A DNA stretch of 11,539 nt from Cytidiella melzeri (Eukaryota; Basidiomycota; Agaricomycetes; Polyporales; Irpicaceae): positions 1-11,539 of the forward strand of contig JABYQR010000698.1 of NCBI GenBank assembly GCA_022592445.1, given 5' to 3'. The position numbers were made by a program, and so were the translations under genes. Below the pieces are notes generated by a model that made no database searches, was not told where the DNA came from, and saw only the letters and a program-made list of their open reading frames with translations. This document shows positions 1 through 8,084 of the stretch, piece by piece (the first letter of the stretch is position 1; every line of letters starts with the position of its first letter).

Positions 1-1665
1 TCTTTGAGAGCCTCGGTGATGGCTAACATCTCCCAATCAAAGATTTTGTAGTTACGCTTGGCTTCAGTCATGGATGTGGACCGATAGGTGATAGGGTGGT
101 AGAATCCATCTTCCTTCAATTTCTGGGAGATGATTCCACCAGTTGCATAGCCTAAGGCATCGACTTCTAGACGTGTAGGGAGTTCAGGGTCCCAGACTGC
201 CAAGATAGGCTTAGTGGTGAGGGCTTTCTTTAGCAACGTGAAGGCAGTCTGTTGTGCTGGACCCCAGTCAAACGGTATGTCCTTTTTAGTCAGGTCGTGT
301 AGAGGCCGTGCGTGCTATGAGAAATCCTGAATGAAGTGTCGGTAAAAGTTGGCAAACCCGATGAATCCCCTAACTTCTTTGAGGTTCTTGGGTGTAGGCC
401 ACATAGAAACTGCTTGGACTTTCACAGGGTGCATAGCTACTTCGCCAGCGCAAATGATCAACCCGAGGTACTTGATCTCAGATTTCTCAAACTTGCACTT
501 CTCCGGCCAAAGATACAGATCATGCTGCTGAAGTCACTCAAGGACTTCATGGACAACCTTGTGGTGCTCCGTCAGGTTGTTGCTCCAGATTAAGATGTCA
601 TCTAGATAGACAGCCACCTTGTCCTTGGCGACAAGGTCAGCAAAGATGTTGTCCATTAGAGCTTGGAAGGTAGCGGGTGAGTTTGTGAGACCAAAGAACA
701 TGACGTTAGGTTTGAAGAGTCCTCAGTTGGTAACGAACACCGCTTGGTACTTGTCTCCTTCTTTGATTCGGATGTTGTGATATCCCCAACAAACATCAAA
801 CTTTGTGAAGATCTTTGCACCCTTAAGCTTGTTGATGATGTCGGTGGCAAGCGGTAGAGGGTAGCGGTTTGTCACAGTGATGTTGTTGAGTTTACAGTAG
901 TCCTGAATAAGTCGGAGTTTGTTGTCCTTCTTTTTGATGAAGAAGACTGGAGAAGCCATTGGAGACTTAGAAGGCGTGATGTAACCCTTTGATAGGTTCT
1001 CCTGAATGAACTTGTCAAGCTCGGCTTGTTCATTCAGGGGCATAGGATAAACTTTTGATTTGATGGTCTCAGGAGCGTCTGGTTTGAGATCAATCAAATG
1101 GTCCCAGGGCTGATGCTGGGGTAGCCGATTAGACTCTTCCTCAGAGAAGACTTTAGCATGTCTGTGGTACTCTGATGGAACAATGTCTTCGAAGGAGCGC
1201 TGAGCTTTAGCTTCGTTTGCTTTGGCAGCAAGTTTAGTAGAGTAGGTGAAGCCGGCCATACACCAGACTTTGTCAGTGGTGTCTTGGATAATCCCAGATT
1301 TGACCCATTGTCTACGTTCTTTGCGATTACTGTCAACCTTCTGGAAATGTTGGTCTGGAGATTCTTCTGAGCCGCTCGGAGTTGTCATTTCTCCTTTTTC
1401 CCAGTTGACGGCGGGGTTTACGCGCTTGAGCCATGGTAGCCCAAGAATGATGTCTTCTGGACCTAAGTCCGTGACAAGAAACTCTGTCTTTTCTGTGTGG
1501 TCTCCAACTGTAAGTGTAAGGCGAACGAAATGTGTTAATCTGCCAGCTTTATTCTTTGTTCCGTCAATGTTGTGTAGCAAGATGATCCTTTCAAGAGGGT
1601 GTTGGATAATCTGATGCTTTTTGATGAAGTGGTGACTAGCGTTAGCAAGGCCGGCAAGCGGCAAG
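1..1665 (-). pseudogene. Element A pol: protease C-terminal half, reverse transcriptase, RNase H start
   Basis: Decayed Ty3/gypsy polyprotein, read right to left and running off the left edge. From 1640 down come FIKKHQI and then the protease tail DIILGLPWL. Reverse transcriptase follows: SPVFFIKKKDNKLRLIQDY, a DVCWGYHNI block (family usually R, not C), FFGLTNSPATF, and the catalytic YLDD at 608-597. The RNase H start has LEVDALGYATGG and YRSTSMTEAKRNY near the window edge. One frame is kept throughout but has three stops: TGA 725-723, TGA 536-534 and TAG 317-315. The first two fit CGA to TGA change at positions where Arg is usual. The open frame seems to begin at 1823, but its first roughly 50 codons lie in the inserted transposon and are not protease. 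Integrase should lie further left. Family identity is secure; activity is not expected. Confidence 0.93.
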
Positions 1666-1685
1666 TACAATTCCTGAACATTGAA
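1666..1685 (+). repeat. Left terminal inverted repeat of the DNA transposon
   Basis: These 20 bp match the reverse complement of 3756-3775 at 19 positions; the one mismatch is at position 14 (C here, G in the partner). Weaker similarity continues a few bases further in. The outer dinucleotide is TA. Confidence 0.85.
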
Positions 1686-1871
1686 TGAAATATTCCTTTT
1701 TGAGCCAGATTTGTAAGTAAACTGAGTGCTGGTAGCAGCATGAACAAGTAATAATGTTAAGAATGGCTTCTTCAATGAGTAATGTATAGTAAGTTGGTGA
1801 TATGTTTCCACTGGAGCACACAATTATTCATGAAAGAAGAAGAACCGTGCTGTATTGTTTGAAGTGCAACC

Positions 1872-2432
1872 ATGGGTGTAAACATGGAATTAAAACATGT
1901 TCAAGTTGGTGGAGTAAAGCATGGAGATAAAGATTGTTTGACGTGCGTCTTCTTCTTGATGGTGTTGAACTATGTTATATTTTCTAAATACAATCAGGTA
2001 AACTGCAGGAGCAGGGTTGCAAGTGATTATGTTATTGATAGCAAATTGAATAAATCATATAGCATGAAATAGTTAATTGCACCTGTGACTTTGTTACCAA
2101 AAGGAACCTGAGTAAACAACTCTGTTCCTGGTAAGGACCTTGCCAAGCCATCTGGTCATGAATATCAACTGTATTACAGGCATTTTCTATTGGTGACACC
2201 GTTGATAGGCAACTTGATCTGGGATAAAGTGACTGTACTACAAATGATAAGTCTGGTTGCGGGAAAACGAGCCATACATTGATGAGGGTAGTCACCAATG
2301 GTGGCAAGGGGCTTCATATATCTTATCATAAATCTAGTGCAGTGTTCACTGCTGATGACAGAAAATTGCTTGTGTAAGAAATAAAGGGCTGGAGGGTGTC
2401 TCATTAGATCACCTCCCACAGCAAGTTACATG
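1872..2432. other. Transposon interior without recognisable gene
   Basis: AT-rich sequence between the left end and the tandem array. Only short unconvincing open frames on both strands, with no motif I recognise. Confidence 0.6.
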
Positions 2433-3190
2433 TGTCCTGTTGATGTATGAACTGCCTCATCTCCATTGAAACTGCCATAGACTTTGTTCTGATTAAAACT
2501 ACTGCTTATAGAACAGCTGGTGGTTGTGAAACTGTAAGGAAGAATCAAAGGCAGTGCTCTATGGTGATGCAACCACATCCTGTTGATGTCTGAACTGCCT
2601 CAGCCCCACTAGAACTGCCTGATGTATGAACTGCCTCATCTCCATTGAAACTGCCCCAGGCTGTGTTCTGATTGTAACTCCTGCTTATAGAGCAACTAGT
2701 GGTTGTGAAACTTTGTGTAACAATCAAATGCAGTGCTTGCTGCTAATGCAACTATGTCCTGTTGATGTCTGAACTGCCTCAGCCCCACTAGAACTTCCAC
2801 AGGCTGTGCTCTGATTGTAACTCCTCCTTAGAGAGAAACTAATGATTGTGAAATTTTGTGGACCAATTGAATGCAGTGCTGGCTGCTGATGAAACCATGT
2901 CTAGCTGGGGTCTGCATTGCCTCACCCCCATCAGAGCTGCCACAGGCTATGTTCTGATTTTACCTCCTCCTTAGAGAACAACTAATGCTTGTGAAACTTT
3001 GTGCAACAATCCAGTGCAGTGCTTGCTGCTGATGCAACCATGTACTGTTGATGTCTGAACTGCCTCACCCCTATTGGAACTGCCACAGGCTGTGTTCTGA
3101 TTGTAATTCCTGCTTAGAGAGCAAGAGCAACTAACAGTTGTGAATCTTTGTGAAACAATCAGATACAGTACTCACTACTAATGCAGCCAC
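2433..3190 (+). repeat. Five-unit tandem repeat, 143-bp period, inside the DNA transposon
   Basis: A block beginning TCCTGTTGATGTCTGAACTG recurs with its anchor at 2435, 2578, 2757, 2900 and 3043. Spacing is 143 bp three times and 179 bp once, where unit two carries an internal partial duplication of about 36 bp. Each unit contains an ACTGCCTCA block, a GTTCTGATTGTAA block, a GGTTGTGAAACTTTGTG block and a GCAGTGCTTGCTGCT block. Units differ by scattered substitutions, so the array is not recent. No conserved reading frame runs through it. Confidence 0.9.
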
Positions 3191-3755
3191 AAATTTACAT
3201 TGTCCAAGAAAGTAGGGATTGAGACTTTGTAGTTAGCTTCCAAAGTACTGGTAACTCTTGCTCAGAGCCAATACTATGTGTGGCATGTCTGCTAATTGTA
3301 TTTTTGTTCAGAGAGCAAGCAGTGTCTGTAGATTGCTGCACATGTACCTGACCAGAATTTGACACCATAGCAAGAGTGCAGTTTGAATCTGAGTCTGAGT
3401 GACCTTTTGCAGTAGACTGTCCATAACTTGCTCAATTTCACTTCAATTGACAGGATGATTGTACCAGGATGTTGCCACAAGATAGGGCTATCCAATGGTA
3501 TATTATATGTACAGATTTGCTCCCATATGCAGTCTGTTCAAATCAAAAACTGCATTTTGATTGCAAAAGTGATCTGATACAAAGTAATTAAGGGCTGATA
3601 ACAAGGCCAGTGTGATGCCATCAGCTGTATTCATTGTTTTGTTATTGAGGCTCTTACTGTCTGTATTCTGCCATCAAATTCCCACACTTTGGGGGACAAA
3701 AAAGGTCACATCTGAAAAGACATCAACGTGCTGGAGCACACTGGAACAATTCTTC
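3191..3755. other. Transposon interior without recognisable gene
   Basis: Sequence right of the tandem array and up to the right end of the transposon. No coding, RNA or repeat signal seen apart from the subterminal CTGGAGCACAC match at about 3731. Confidence 0.6.
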
Positions 3756-3775
3756 TTCAATCTTCAGGAATTGTA
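3756..3775 (-). repeat. Right terminal inverted repeat of the DNA transposon
   Basis: Inverted partner of 1666-1685, 19 of 20 bases alike. It abuts protease sequence of element A at 3776, where the reading frame for DSGATALFI is lost. Confidence 0.85.
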
Positions 3776-4021
3776 AATGATGAACAAAGCCGTGGCTCCT
3801 GAGTCAATTATAGCAGGAACACAGATGCTTCTATTGAGACCTTTTACTAGTACATGCACTCGGAAATGAGACAATAACTGATCTAGCAACAATATAGTAC
3901 ATGCAGAGATAACAGACCACGGGCACGGAGTTGGTATGGTACACCAGGCAGAAGACGAGAGGAATGAGGATGGGGTATCAGAGGGACTCGCAGCTGCAGC
4001 TGTGTCACGAGTCCTTTTCAA
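3776..4021 (-). pseudogene. Element A protease N-terminal part (aspartic protease DSGAT)
   Basis: This minus-strand frame follows gag and carries the retroviral-type aspartic protease active site IIDSGATALFI; the catalytic Asp codon is 3805-3803. The dozens of residues before it (ending in VHVLVKGLNRSICVPA) are the usual linker between Gag and protease in Ty3/gypsy elements. The frame is cut just after the active site by the DNA transposon; the rest of the protease resumes left of 1666. It lies in the -1 frame relative to the zinc-knuckle part of gag, changing at a run of six T (minus strand) at 4025-4020. No start codon is needed here, because such proteases are made as part of a polyprotein. 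Confidence 0.9.
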
Positions 4022-4294
4022 AAAACCGCGTTGATTTTGGCAGCCATTTTGTCCATTTGCTTCTTCTGAAGCTCCGGCATGTCCTTGAGGGCAGCAATTT
4101 TAGCATCATTGTCGTCGGACGTGTCTTGCCTTGCCGTGGCAGCAGTCAACAAGGTCAACGAGGTGGCCGCAACTTTTTGTCCCTTAGGGATGCCTTGGAG
4201 CCTTTTCAGGCAAACGGACCCCCAGTGACTGGTACCACCGCAGTGGTTGCAAACCGGGTCCTCTGGGTGCTTAGAGTCCCTTTTCTTGTGGCTC
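4018..4294 (-). pseudogene. Element A gag C-terminus with intact CCHC zinc knuckle
   Basis: Encodes the nucleocapsid end of Gag. The zinc knuckle CNHCGGTSHWGSVC fits CX2CX4HX4C exactly and would bind packaged element RNA. A polar, Lys-rich tail follows, ending at TGA 4020-4018. Its upstream part lies on the other side of the solo LTR. Reading across the LTR junction with one GGCTC copy is in frame and places this knuckle about 13 residues after a first knuckle, whose last Cys is a Ser here (TCT). Two tandem knuckles are common in basidiomycete gypsy Gag proteins. Confidence 0.9.
4290..4294. repeat. Target site duplication GGCTC, left copy
   Basis: Five bases directly before the TG of the solo LTR; the same five follow its CA at 5094-5098. 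Confidence 0.9.
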
Positions 4295-5093
4295 TGACAT
4301 GGATAGTCCAACAGAGACCATATTTTTCCAACAATGTCACAAGTTTACAGCCTTAGGCGCCTATCTAGAGCGCTTATTTTCTGGCTAGGAGTGTTACTGG
4401 ACCTAACCTCAACCCGGTTCACGTGACATCCTGCCTTATTTATCAATAGTCCAGACCCAAACCCTAGACTCAATCTGGAGCGGTTCGAGATTAACCTAGG
4501 CTATTGTTCTATTGTTCAACTTCCATTGTTAGGAATTCCCCAGGGATTCCCCCAGTTCTTAGTGTCCTATTGTCTTCCGTCTATTGTCTTTTGTCTATTG
4601 TTAGGGATTCCCCAGGGATTCCCCCAGTTTCTATTGTTCTATTGTTCCTGATTCTATTGTTCTATTGTCTATTGTTCTAGTCCTATTGTTCTATGTACCC
4701 TGGTCCCTGATAGTTACCCTGGTCTCTGATATTGACCCTGGTCCGTTATTGTTCTATTGTGACCTCAGTCCCACAGTTACTCCAGTCCCTAGTGTGGGAA
4801 CTGGTGCACAGACCACCCAGACACAGTATATATAGTACCCCTTACCCTTCCTGGTTCTGCATCTTGACCTCTTCGTCATTTGCACTGCCAGGTGAGTTAC
4901 TCAATGTAACCTAGTATAAGTCTGATATTACCTTTGTCATTTGCACTGCCAGTATCCGGCCTCTGTGCATGCTTGCCTGCTTATCATCGACTCTGACCTT
5001 GTTGTCGTTGTTGGAGATCCCTTTCCTCTTGCACCATCATCTATCCCACCCTTGTTTAGAGTTTATCAGCATAACAGCAGTCTCTCCGCAACA
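4295..5093 (+). mobile_element. Solo LTR of the element B family, inserted in element A gag
   Basis: A 799-bp LTR starting TGACATGG and ending CAACA, bounded by a perfect 5-bp duplication GGCTC. It is a close relative of 7464-8218, with substitutions and length changes in its repeat tracts. No internal element sequence adjoins it, and Gag reading resumes on both sides, so it is a solo LTR left by LTR-LTR recombination. It contains CTATTGTT-type low-complexity tracts, a duplicated block containing ATTCCCCAGGGATTCCCCCA, three 19-bp units from about 4696, a TATA box at 4827-4835 and the same 61-bp donor/acceptor arrangement as LTR B (4892-4952). At several sites it has TG or CA where the other copy has CG, suggesting more decay. 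Confidence 0.95.
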
Positions 5094-5098
5094 GGCTC
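5094..5098. repeat. Target site duplication GGCTC, right copy
   Basis: Matches 4290-4294 and marks the insertion point of the solo LTR in element A gag. Confidence 0.9.
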
Positions 5099-6073
5099 TC
5101 AGAACCACAAACTGAGCAGCGCTTGCTCATTTCCTTCTTCCATTTCTGGAAGATCTCCTGTTTGCATAGTCCCGCAAAGAGCACGTCGAACGAGGCGGAG
5201 AAACAAGAGGCGTCAATCTCCATTGCATTGGGATCACGGAACGCTTGCTGGTGGGATTTGCCATGTCCCGAGGAACTGTCCACCATGACTTTCCCCATGC
5301 TATTGCATTGAACTGCCAGCTGAGCGTCTACTGCCTTGCACTGGTCCTTCAGTGCATCGTAAGTTGTAGCGCGGGTCTGGAAGTAAGAGATGCGCTGAAG
5401 GTATTCCGTACTCAAGCTCGGCTTGAGACGGTCAAAAAGGTCCTGCTGGCTCCAGCCAGTGCGAGAGGCCCAGGTCTCGAACTCTGAGATGTGGGCGGCA
5501 AACATCTTGTTACCCTGCCTCATGCCGGCAACCTTTGTCTTAGCCTCTATGACGGCGTCAGTAGGCTTTTTTTGCTTTGAACGCCTCAATGAAGGTGTTC
5601 CAGCTGTTGCCAAATGCTGGTTTGCTGCTGGCCAGCTCCTTGATGTGAGGGTGAGCCCAGTCCGCAGCATTGTTCTGCATGAAGGACAGGGCACTGGTGA
5701 TGAGTTTGTGAGGATCGAAGATCCTCGCGCCGTTGTTGTCCAGCCAGACTTTGCCTTGGGTGTCCTGCTGGAAAAACGCTTTGCCTTGATTTTGCACCCA
5801 GACTATGAACGCGTGGCAGAAGAGCCTGGCTTCTGACAATGTTTTTCCCTTGAAGGACACCGGCTTTTCCATGATACTCTGTTCCCGGGAGGTTTGAGTG
5901 GACACAGCGGCTGCCGTTGATTGTGCTGTATTTAGGGCGGCCACTTGGTCGGTCAGTTCAGCCATTTTCTACGTCAGGATTCCAAACATATTTAGGATAT
6001 CCTGACCACTCAGGTTGGGTGTGGGGTTAGGAGCAGGAGTGGCCTTGGGGGCGGTGTGCTGAGTAGGGTCCAT
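5094..6073 (-). pseudogene. Element A gag, N-terminal and capsid part, broken
   Basis: The ATG at 6073 opens with MDPTQHTAPKATPAP and corresponds to MDSTNVSQHASRVATPAP of element B. A TAG at 5971-5969 interrupts after 34 codons. Reading continues through MAELTDQVAALNTAQ, the conserved EKPVSFKG block and LITSALSFMQNNAADWA. A frameshift lies at seven T (plus strand) at 5567-5573, after which the other frame carries EAKTKVAGMRQGN, FETWASRTGWSQQDLFD and the pre-knuckle NAMEIDA. The first zinc knuckle starts CSVCGSES and is cut by the solo LTR. Gag forms the particle and packages element RNA. Upstream similarity to B extends about 20 codons before the ATG, so an N-terminally extended form is possible. 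Confidence 0.9.
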
Positions 6074-6323
6074 GTCTTCTTTTGTGATGAGTCGACGATT
6101 TTCTACGGAGGGCAGTTGGTAGGTTTTGGTGTAATACTTGTGTTTGATAGCTTAAGTTGGGTCTAACTGATTTAATCAATTAGGGCACGGTTGATTTTCA
6201 CACTTGTAGAAGGATCCTTTGTTGGCTCAGAAGTGGTTGTCTGTGACCGAGATAGGATCAAAGAAATGGATACAATTATTGCAAATCAAGCTTTCTGAAG
6301 ACGTGGCGGGAAAAACTTTTGGA
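6074..6323 (-). other. Spacer between element A pre-gag ORF and gag
   Basis: A 250-bp stretch with stops in the minus-strand frames further from gag, but without any minus-strand ATG. The last 60 or so bases before the gag ATG read YQLPSVENRRLITKED in the gag frame, which resembles the residues preceding the gag ATG of element B. Confidence 0.6.
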
Positions 6324-7122
6324 CTATCTAATCCAGTCAGAGTAGCTATCTCTGTTAACTACGTTGAGCTGGGCAAGAACTTTGCTATAGTTCTTGCAAA
6401 GCTGCTTAAACAAGATCTTCCCAATTGCCTTGCAATCCCAGTCTAAGAGTTGCCACTCGCGGTCTGCTGTGACTGGCGCAAGTTCGTCAAGTCGATTAAG
6501 GAAGTGGTTGACTTTATTGACGAGGTGAAGCAAAGCGCGGCGGTGGTCGGGGTCTGTGCAATGCAGAAGTTCTTGAAGCTCTGTGAGAGCTTGTAGTTGT
6601 GTGCGGACAGCGGTGAGCTTAGGCTTGAAGATGCCTACGAGGTCGACTGGTGACAACTTTTTGAAGTCAAGGAGCACCGGTTTTGGTACAGCGGGAGTGG
6701 GTGCAGGGAGCTTGGAAAACCACTCAGAGAGTGTGGGCTTGTGGATACATTGCTCTGCTAAGGTGCAAGCACATTCTTTGGCGACGCGTTCTCCGTATGC
6801 TCTGGCAGAAGCGCAAAGTTGTCAAATTTCCTTGTACGAGGGGACGGTGAGAGTGATGCCTTTCACTGGCGGTTTCTTGGAGATGTAGTTGGCGACGGCA
6901 ACCAGATCTTTGTCAGACCAGCAATGAGGTTGACTGCTTTTTTGCTTGGCAGCAAGAGCGTCAAAGAAGGAAGGCGGGAGGCACCCTCTTCAGCTGAGGC
7001 TCGTTGGTAGTGAGGTCCTTACACAAACAGGTGCACGTGTCCTTAGGCACTGGACAACGCAGGGGGTAGAAACGGACGACGTAAGTGGTAGCTAAACGGT
7101 ATGAAGCGACCGGAGACGTACT
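6324..7122 (-). pseudogene. Element A pre-gag ORF (Met-free, splice-made start), broken
   Basis: Relative of the element B pre-gag ORF; function unknown. It would start with A at 7122 joined to TG at 7049-7048 after removal of a 72-bp intron (7121-7050), then read PKDT. Blocks shared with B in order: FFDALAAK, LVAVANYISKKPPVKG, PTLSEWF, PVLLDFKKLSPVDLVGIF, KPKLTA, DREWQLLDWDCKAIGK and a C-terminal NY..VLAQL. Defects: a 4-bp insertion near 6969 relative to B, and TGA at 6824-6822. It ends at TAG 6326-6324. No in-frame Met occurs anywhere. Differences from B in the best block are largely synonymous, which argues that protein sequence was selected. I recognise no domain; the content is Lys/Arg-rich and probably helical. 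Confidence 0.75.
7050..7121 (-). other. Candidate intron that creates the element A pre-gag start codon
   Basis: On the minus strand, donor A|GTACGT, a branch-like CTTAC about 32 nt before the end, and acceptor GTCCAG|TGCC. Length 72 bp, typical for basidiomycetes. Joining gives ATG with A at -3, in frame with the ORF. The exon end GTTTGACAA resembles CGTTTGAGA of element B at the same place. Confidence 0.65.
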
Positions 7123-7206
7123 TGTCAAACAGGAATGAACTTTTGTAAACGGTGGGGGGGGGAGGAGGAGATAAAACCCAGGGGTTACACAACAATCTCC
7201 ACCTAA
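7123..7206 (-). other. Element A leader between LTR end and pre-gag start
   Basis: Starts TTAGGT directly after the LTR end ...TGTGACA, as in element B, so this is the place of the primer binding site. A C-rich tract follows, also as in B. I cannot match the start to a usual tRNA 3' end (no TGG), so the primer is unknown. Confidence 0.6.
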
Positions 7207-7463
7207 TGTCACAGAGACAGAGCTCAACACAGCAACTAGGGACACAATGTGGAAGTTGACAATGAGGTGGTGGCAGGTGTATAGCACAATGCTCTCACCA
7301 ACTATAAACCTTATTCAGGTAGCTAGCCCAGTAAAGACCAAGTTAATATTGATACTACCTACTATGTAGTACAAGAGGGGTGTTGCTTACCTAGCCCAGT
7401 AAAGACCAAGAGGTTGAGATGGGGGGCTAGGAGCGTACATGTAGCAGTATCTATAGACTTCAG
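7207..7463 (-). mobile_element. Element A 5' LTR, 3' portion, truncated by element B
   Basis: On the minus strand this ends ...CTGTGACA followed by TTAGGT, the same order as the end of LTR B (GACA then TTAGGT). Only about 257 bp remain; the rest of the LTR would lie beyond element B, outside the window. It contains a 20-bp direct repeat at 7323-7342 and 7391-7410. The other LTR of A is off the left side, so the pairing cannot be tested here. Confidence 0.6.
7323..7410. repeat. Two 20-bp direct repeats, 68-bp spacing
   Basis: CTAGCCCAGTAAAGACCAAG occurs at 7323-7342 and again, identical, at 7391-7410, within the remaining LTR of element A. Confidence 0.9.
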
Positions 7464-7776
7464 TGACATGGATAGTCCAACAGAGACCGGATTTTTCCAA
7501 TATTTTCACATGTTTACAGCCTTAGGCGCCTATCTAGAGCGCTTATTTTCCGGCTAGGAGTGTTACCGGACCTAACCCTAACCTGGGTCACGTGACATCC
7601 TGCCTTATTTATCAATAGTCCAGACCCAAACCCTAGACTCAGTCTGGAGCGGTTCCAGATCAACCTAGGCTATTGTTCTATTGTTCCTCTTCCATTGATG
7701 GGGATTCCCCAGGGATTCCCCCAGGTCTTATTGTTCTATTGTTGTATTGTTCTAGTTCTATTGTTCTACGTACCCT

Positions 7777-7890
7777 GGTCCTTGACAGTTACTCAGGTCC
7801 TTGACAGTTACTCAGGTCCTTGACAGTTACTCAGGTCCTTGACAGTTACCCCGGTCCTTGACAGTTACCCGGGTTCCTTATTGTTCTATT
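7777..7890 (+). repeat. Six-unit 19-bp tandem repeat in LTR B U3
   Basis: Units starting GGTCC (last one GGTTCC) at 7777, 7796, 7815, 7834, 7853 and 7872, with core CTTGACAGTTAC. The solo LTR has three diverged units at the same place. It lies directly upstream of the promoter, so it could bind a factor, but nothing here proves that. Confidence 0.9.
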
Positions 7891-7958
7891 GTTACTCCAG
7901 TCCCACAGTTACTCCAGTCCCTAGTGTGGGAACTGGTGCACAGACCACCCAGACACAG

Positions 7959-7967
7959 TATATATAG
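7959..7967 (+). promoter_or_regulatory. TATA box of element B LTR
   Basis: TATATATAG, conserved in the solo LTR at 4827-4835. Transcription would start roughly 30 bp downstream, near 7990. No ATG lies between that point and the candidate donor at 8024. Confidence 0.7.
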
Positions 7968-8023
7968 TACCCCTTACCCTCCCTGGTTCTGCATCTTGAC
8001 CTCTTCGTCATTTGCACTGCCAG

Positions 8024-8084
8024 GTGAGTTACTCAATGTAACCTAGTATAAGCATGCTATTAACTTCGTCATTTGCACTGCCAG
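8024..8084 (+). other. Candidate 61-bp intron in LTR B, bounded by a 21-bp repeat
   Basis: Donor CAG|GTGAGT and acceptor GCACTGCCAG; CTATTAAC could serve as branch region. The 21 bases before the donor (8003-8023) are repeated exactly as the last 21 bases of the intron (8064-8084). The only two ATGs between the promoter and gag lie in it: ATG-TAA at 8036-8041 and a 24-codon upstream ORF from 8054. The solo LTR keeps the same 61-bp arrangement at 4892-4952. Confidence 0.45.

Larger units (their letters stand above)
1666..3775. mobile_element. Non-autonomous DNA transposon, TA-flanked, inserted in element A protease
   Basis: About 2.1 kb splits the element A protease between DSGATALFI (right side) and HHFIKKHQI (left side). 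The outer ends are inverted copies: 20 bp starting TACAATTCCTGAA, with one mismatch. Both ends start with TA, so a TA target duplication (Tc1/mariner-like) and a TIR that itself begins with TA cannot be told apart. No ORF inside looks like a transposase; the longest are under 100 codons. The interior is AT-richer than its surroundings and carries a 143-bp tandem array. A second subterminal match (CTGGAGCACAC) occurs at about 1811 and 3731. Removing the element with one TA keeps the protease frame open but leaves about 11 codons more than the usual spacing, so the exact target site is unsure. I read it as a MITE-like or internally deleted element. Confidence 0.75.

Noticed and set aside
723..1823. 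A 366-residue protein starting at 1823
   Set aside because: The first roughly 50 codons are transposon sequence read through by chance, and the stop at 723 is a lesion inside reverse transcriptase, so neither end is a natural gene end.
2433..3190. Tandem array as a CRISPR array
   Set aside because: Units are full-length 143-bp tandem copies without unique spacers, in a eukaryotic transposon.
3931..4356. Plus-strand open frame of 141 codons
   Set aside because: Antisense to element A gag and protease, and it runs into the solo LTR.
5423..5836. Plus-strand open frame of 137 codons
   Set aside because: Antisense shadow of element A gag, with no recognisable protein features.
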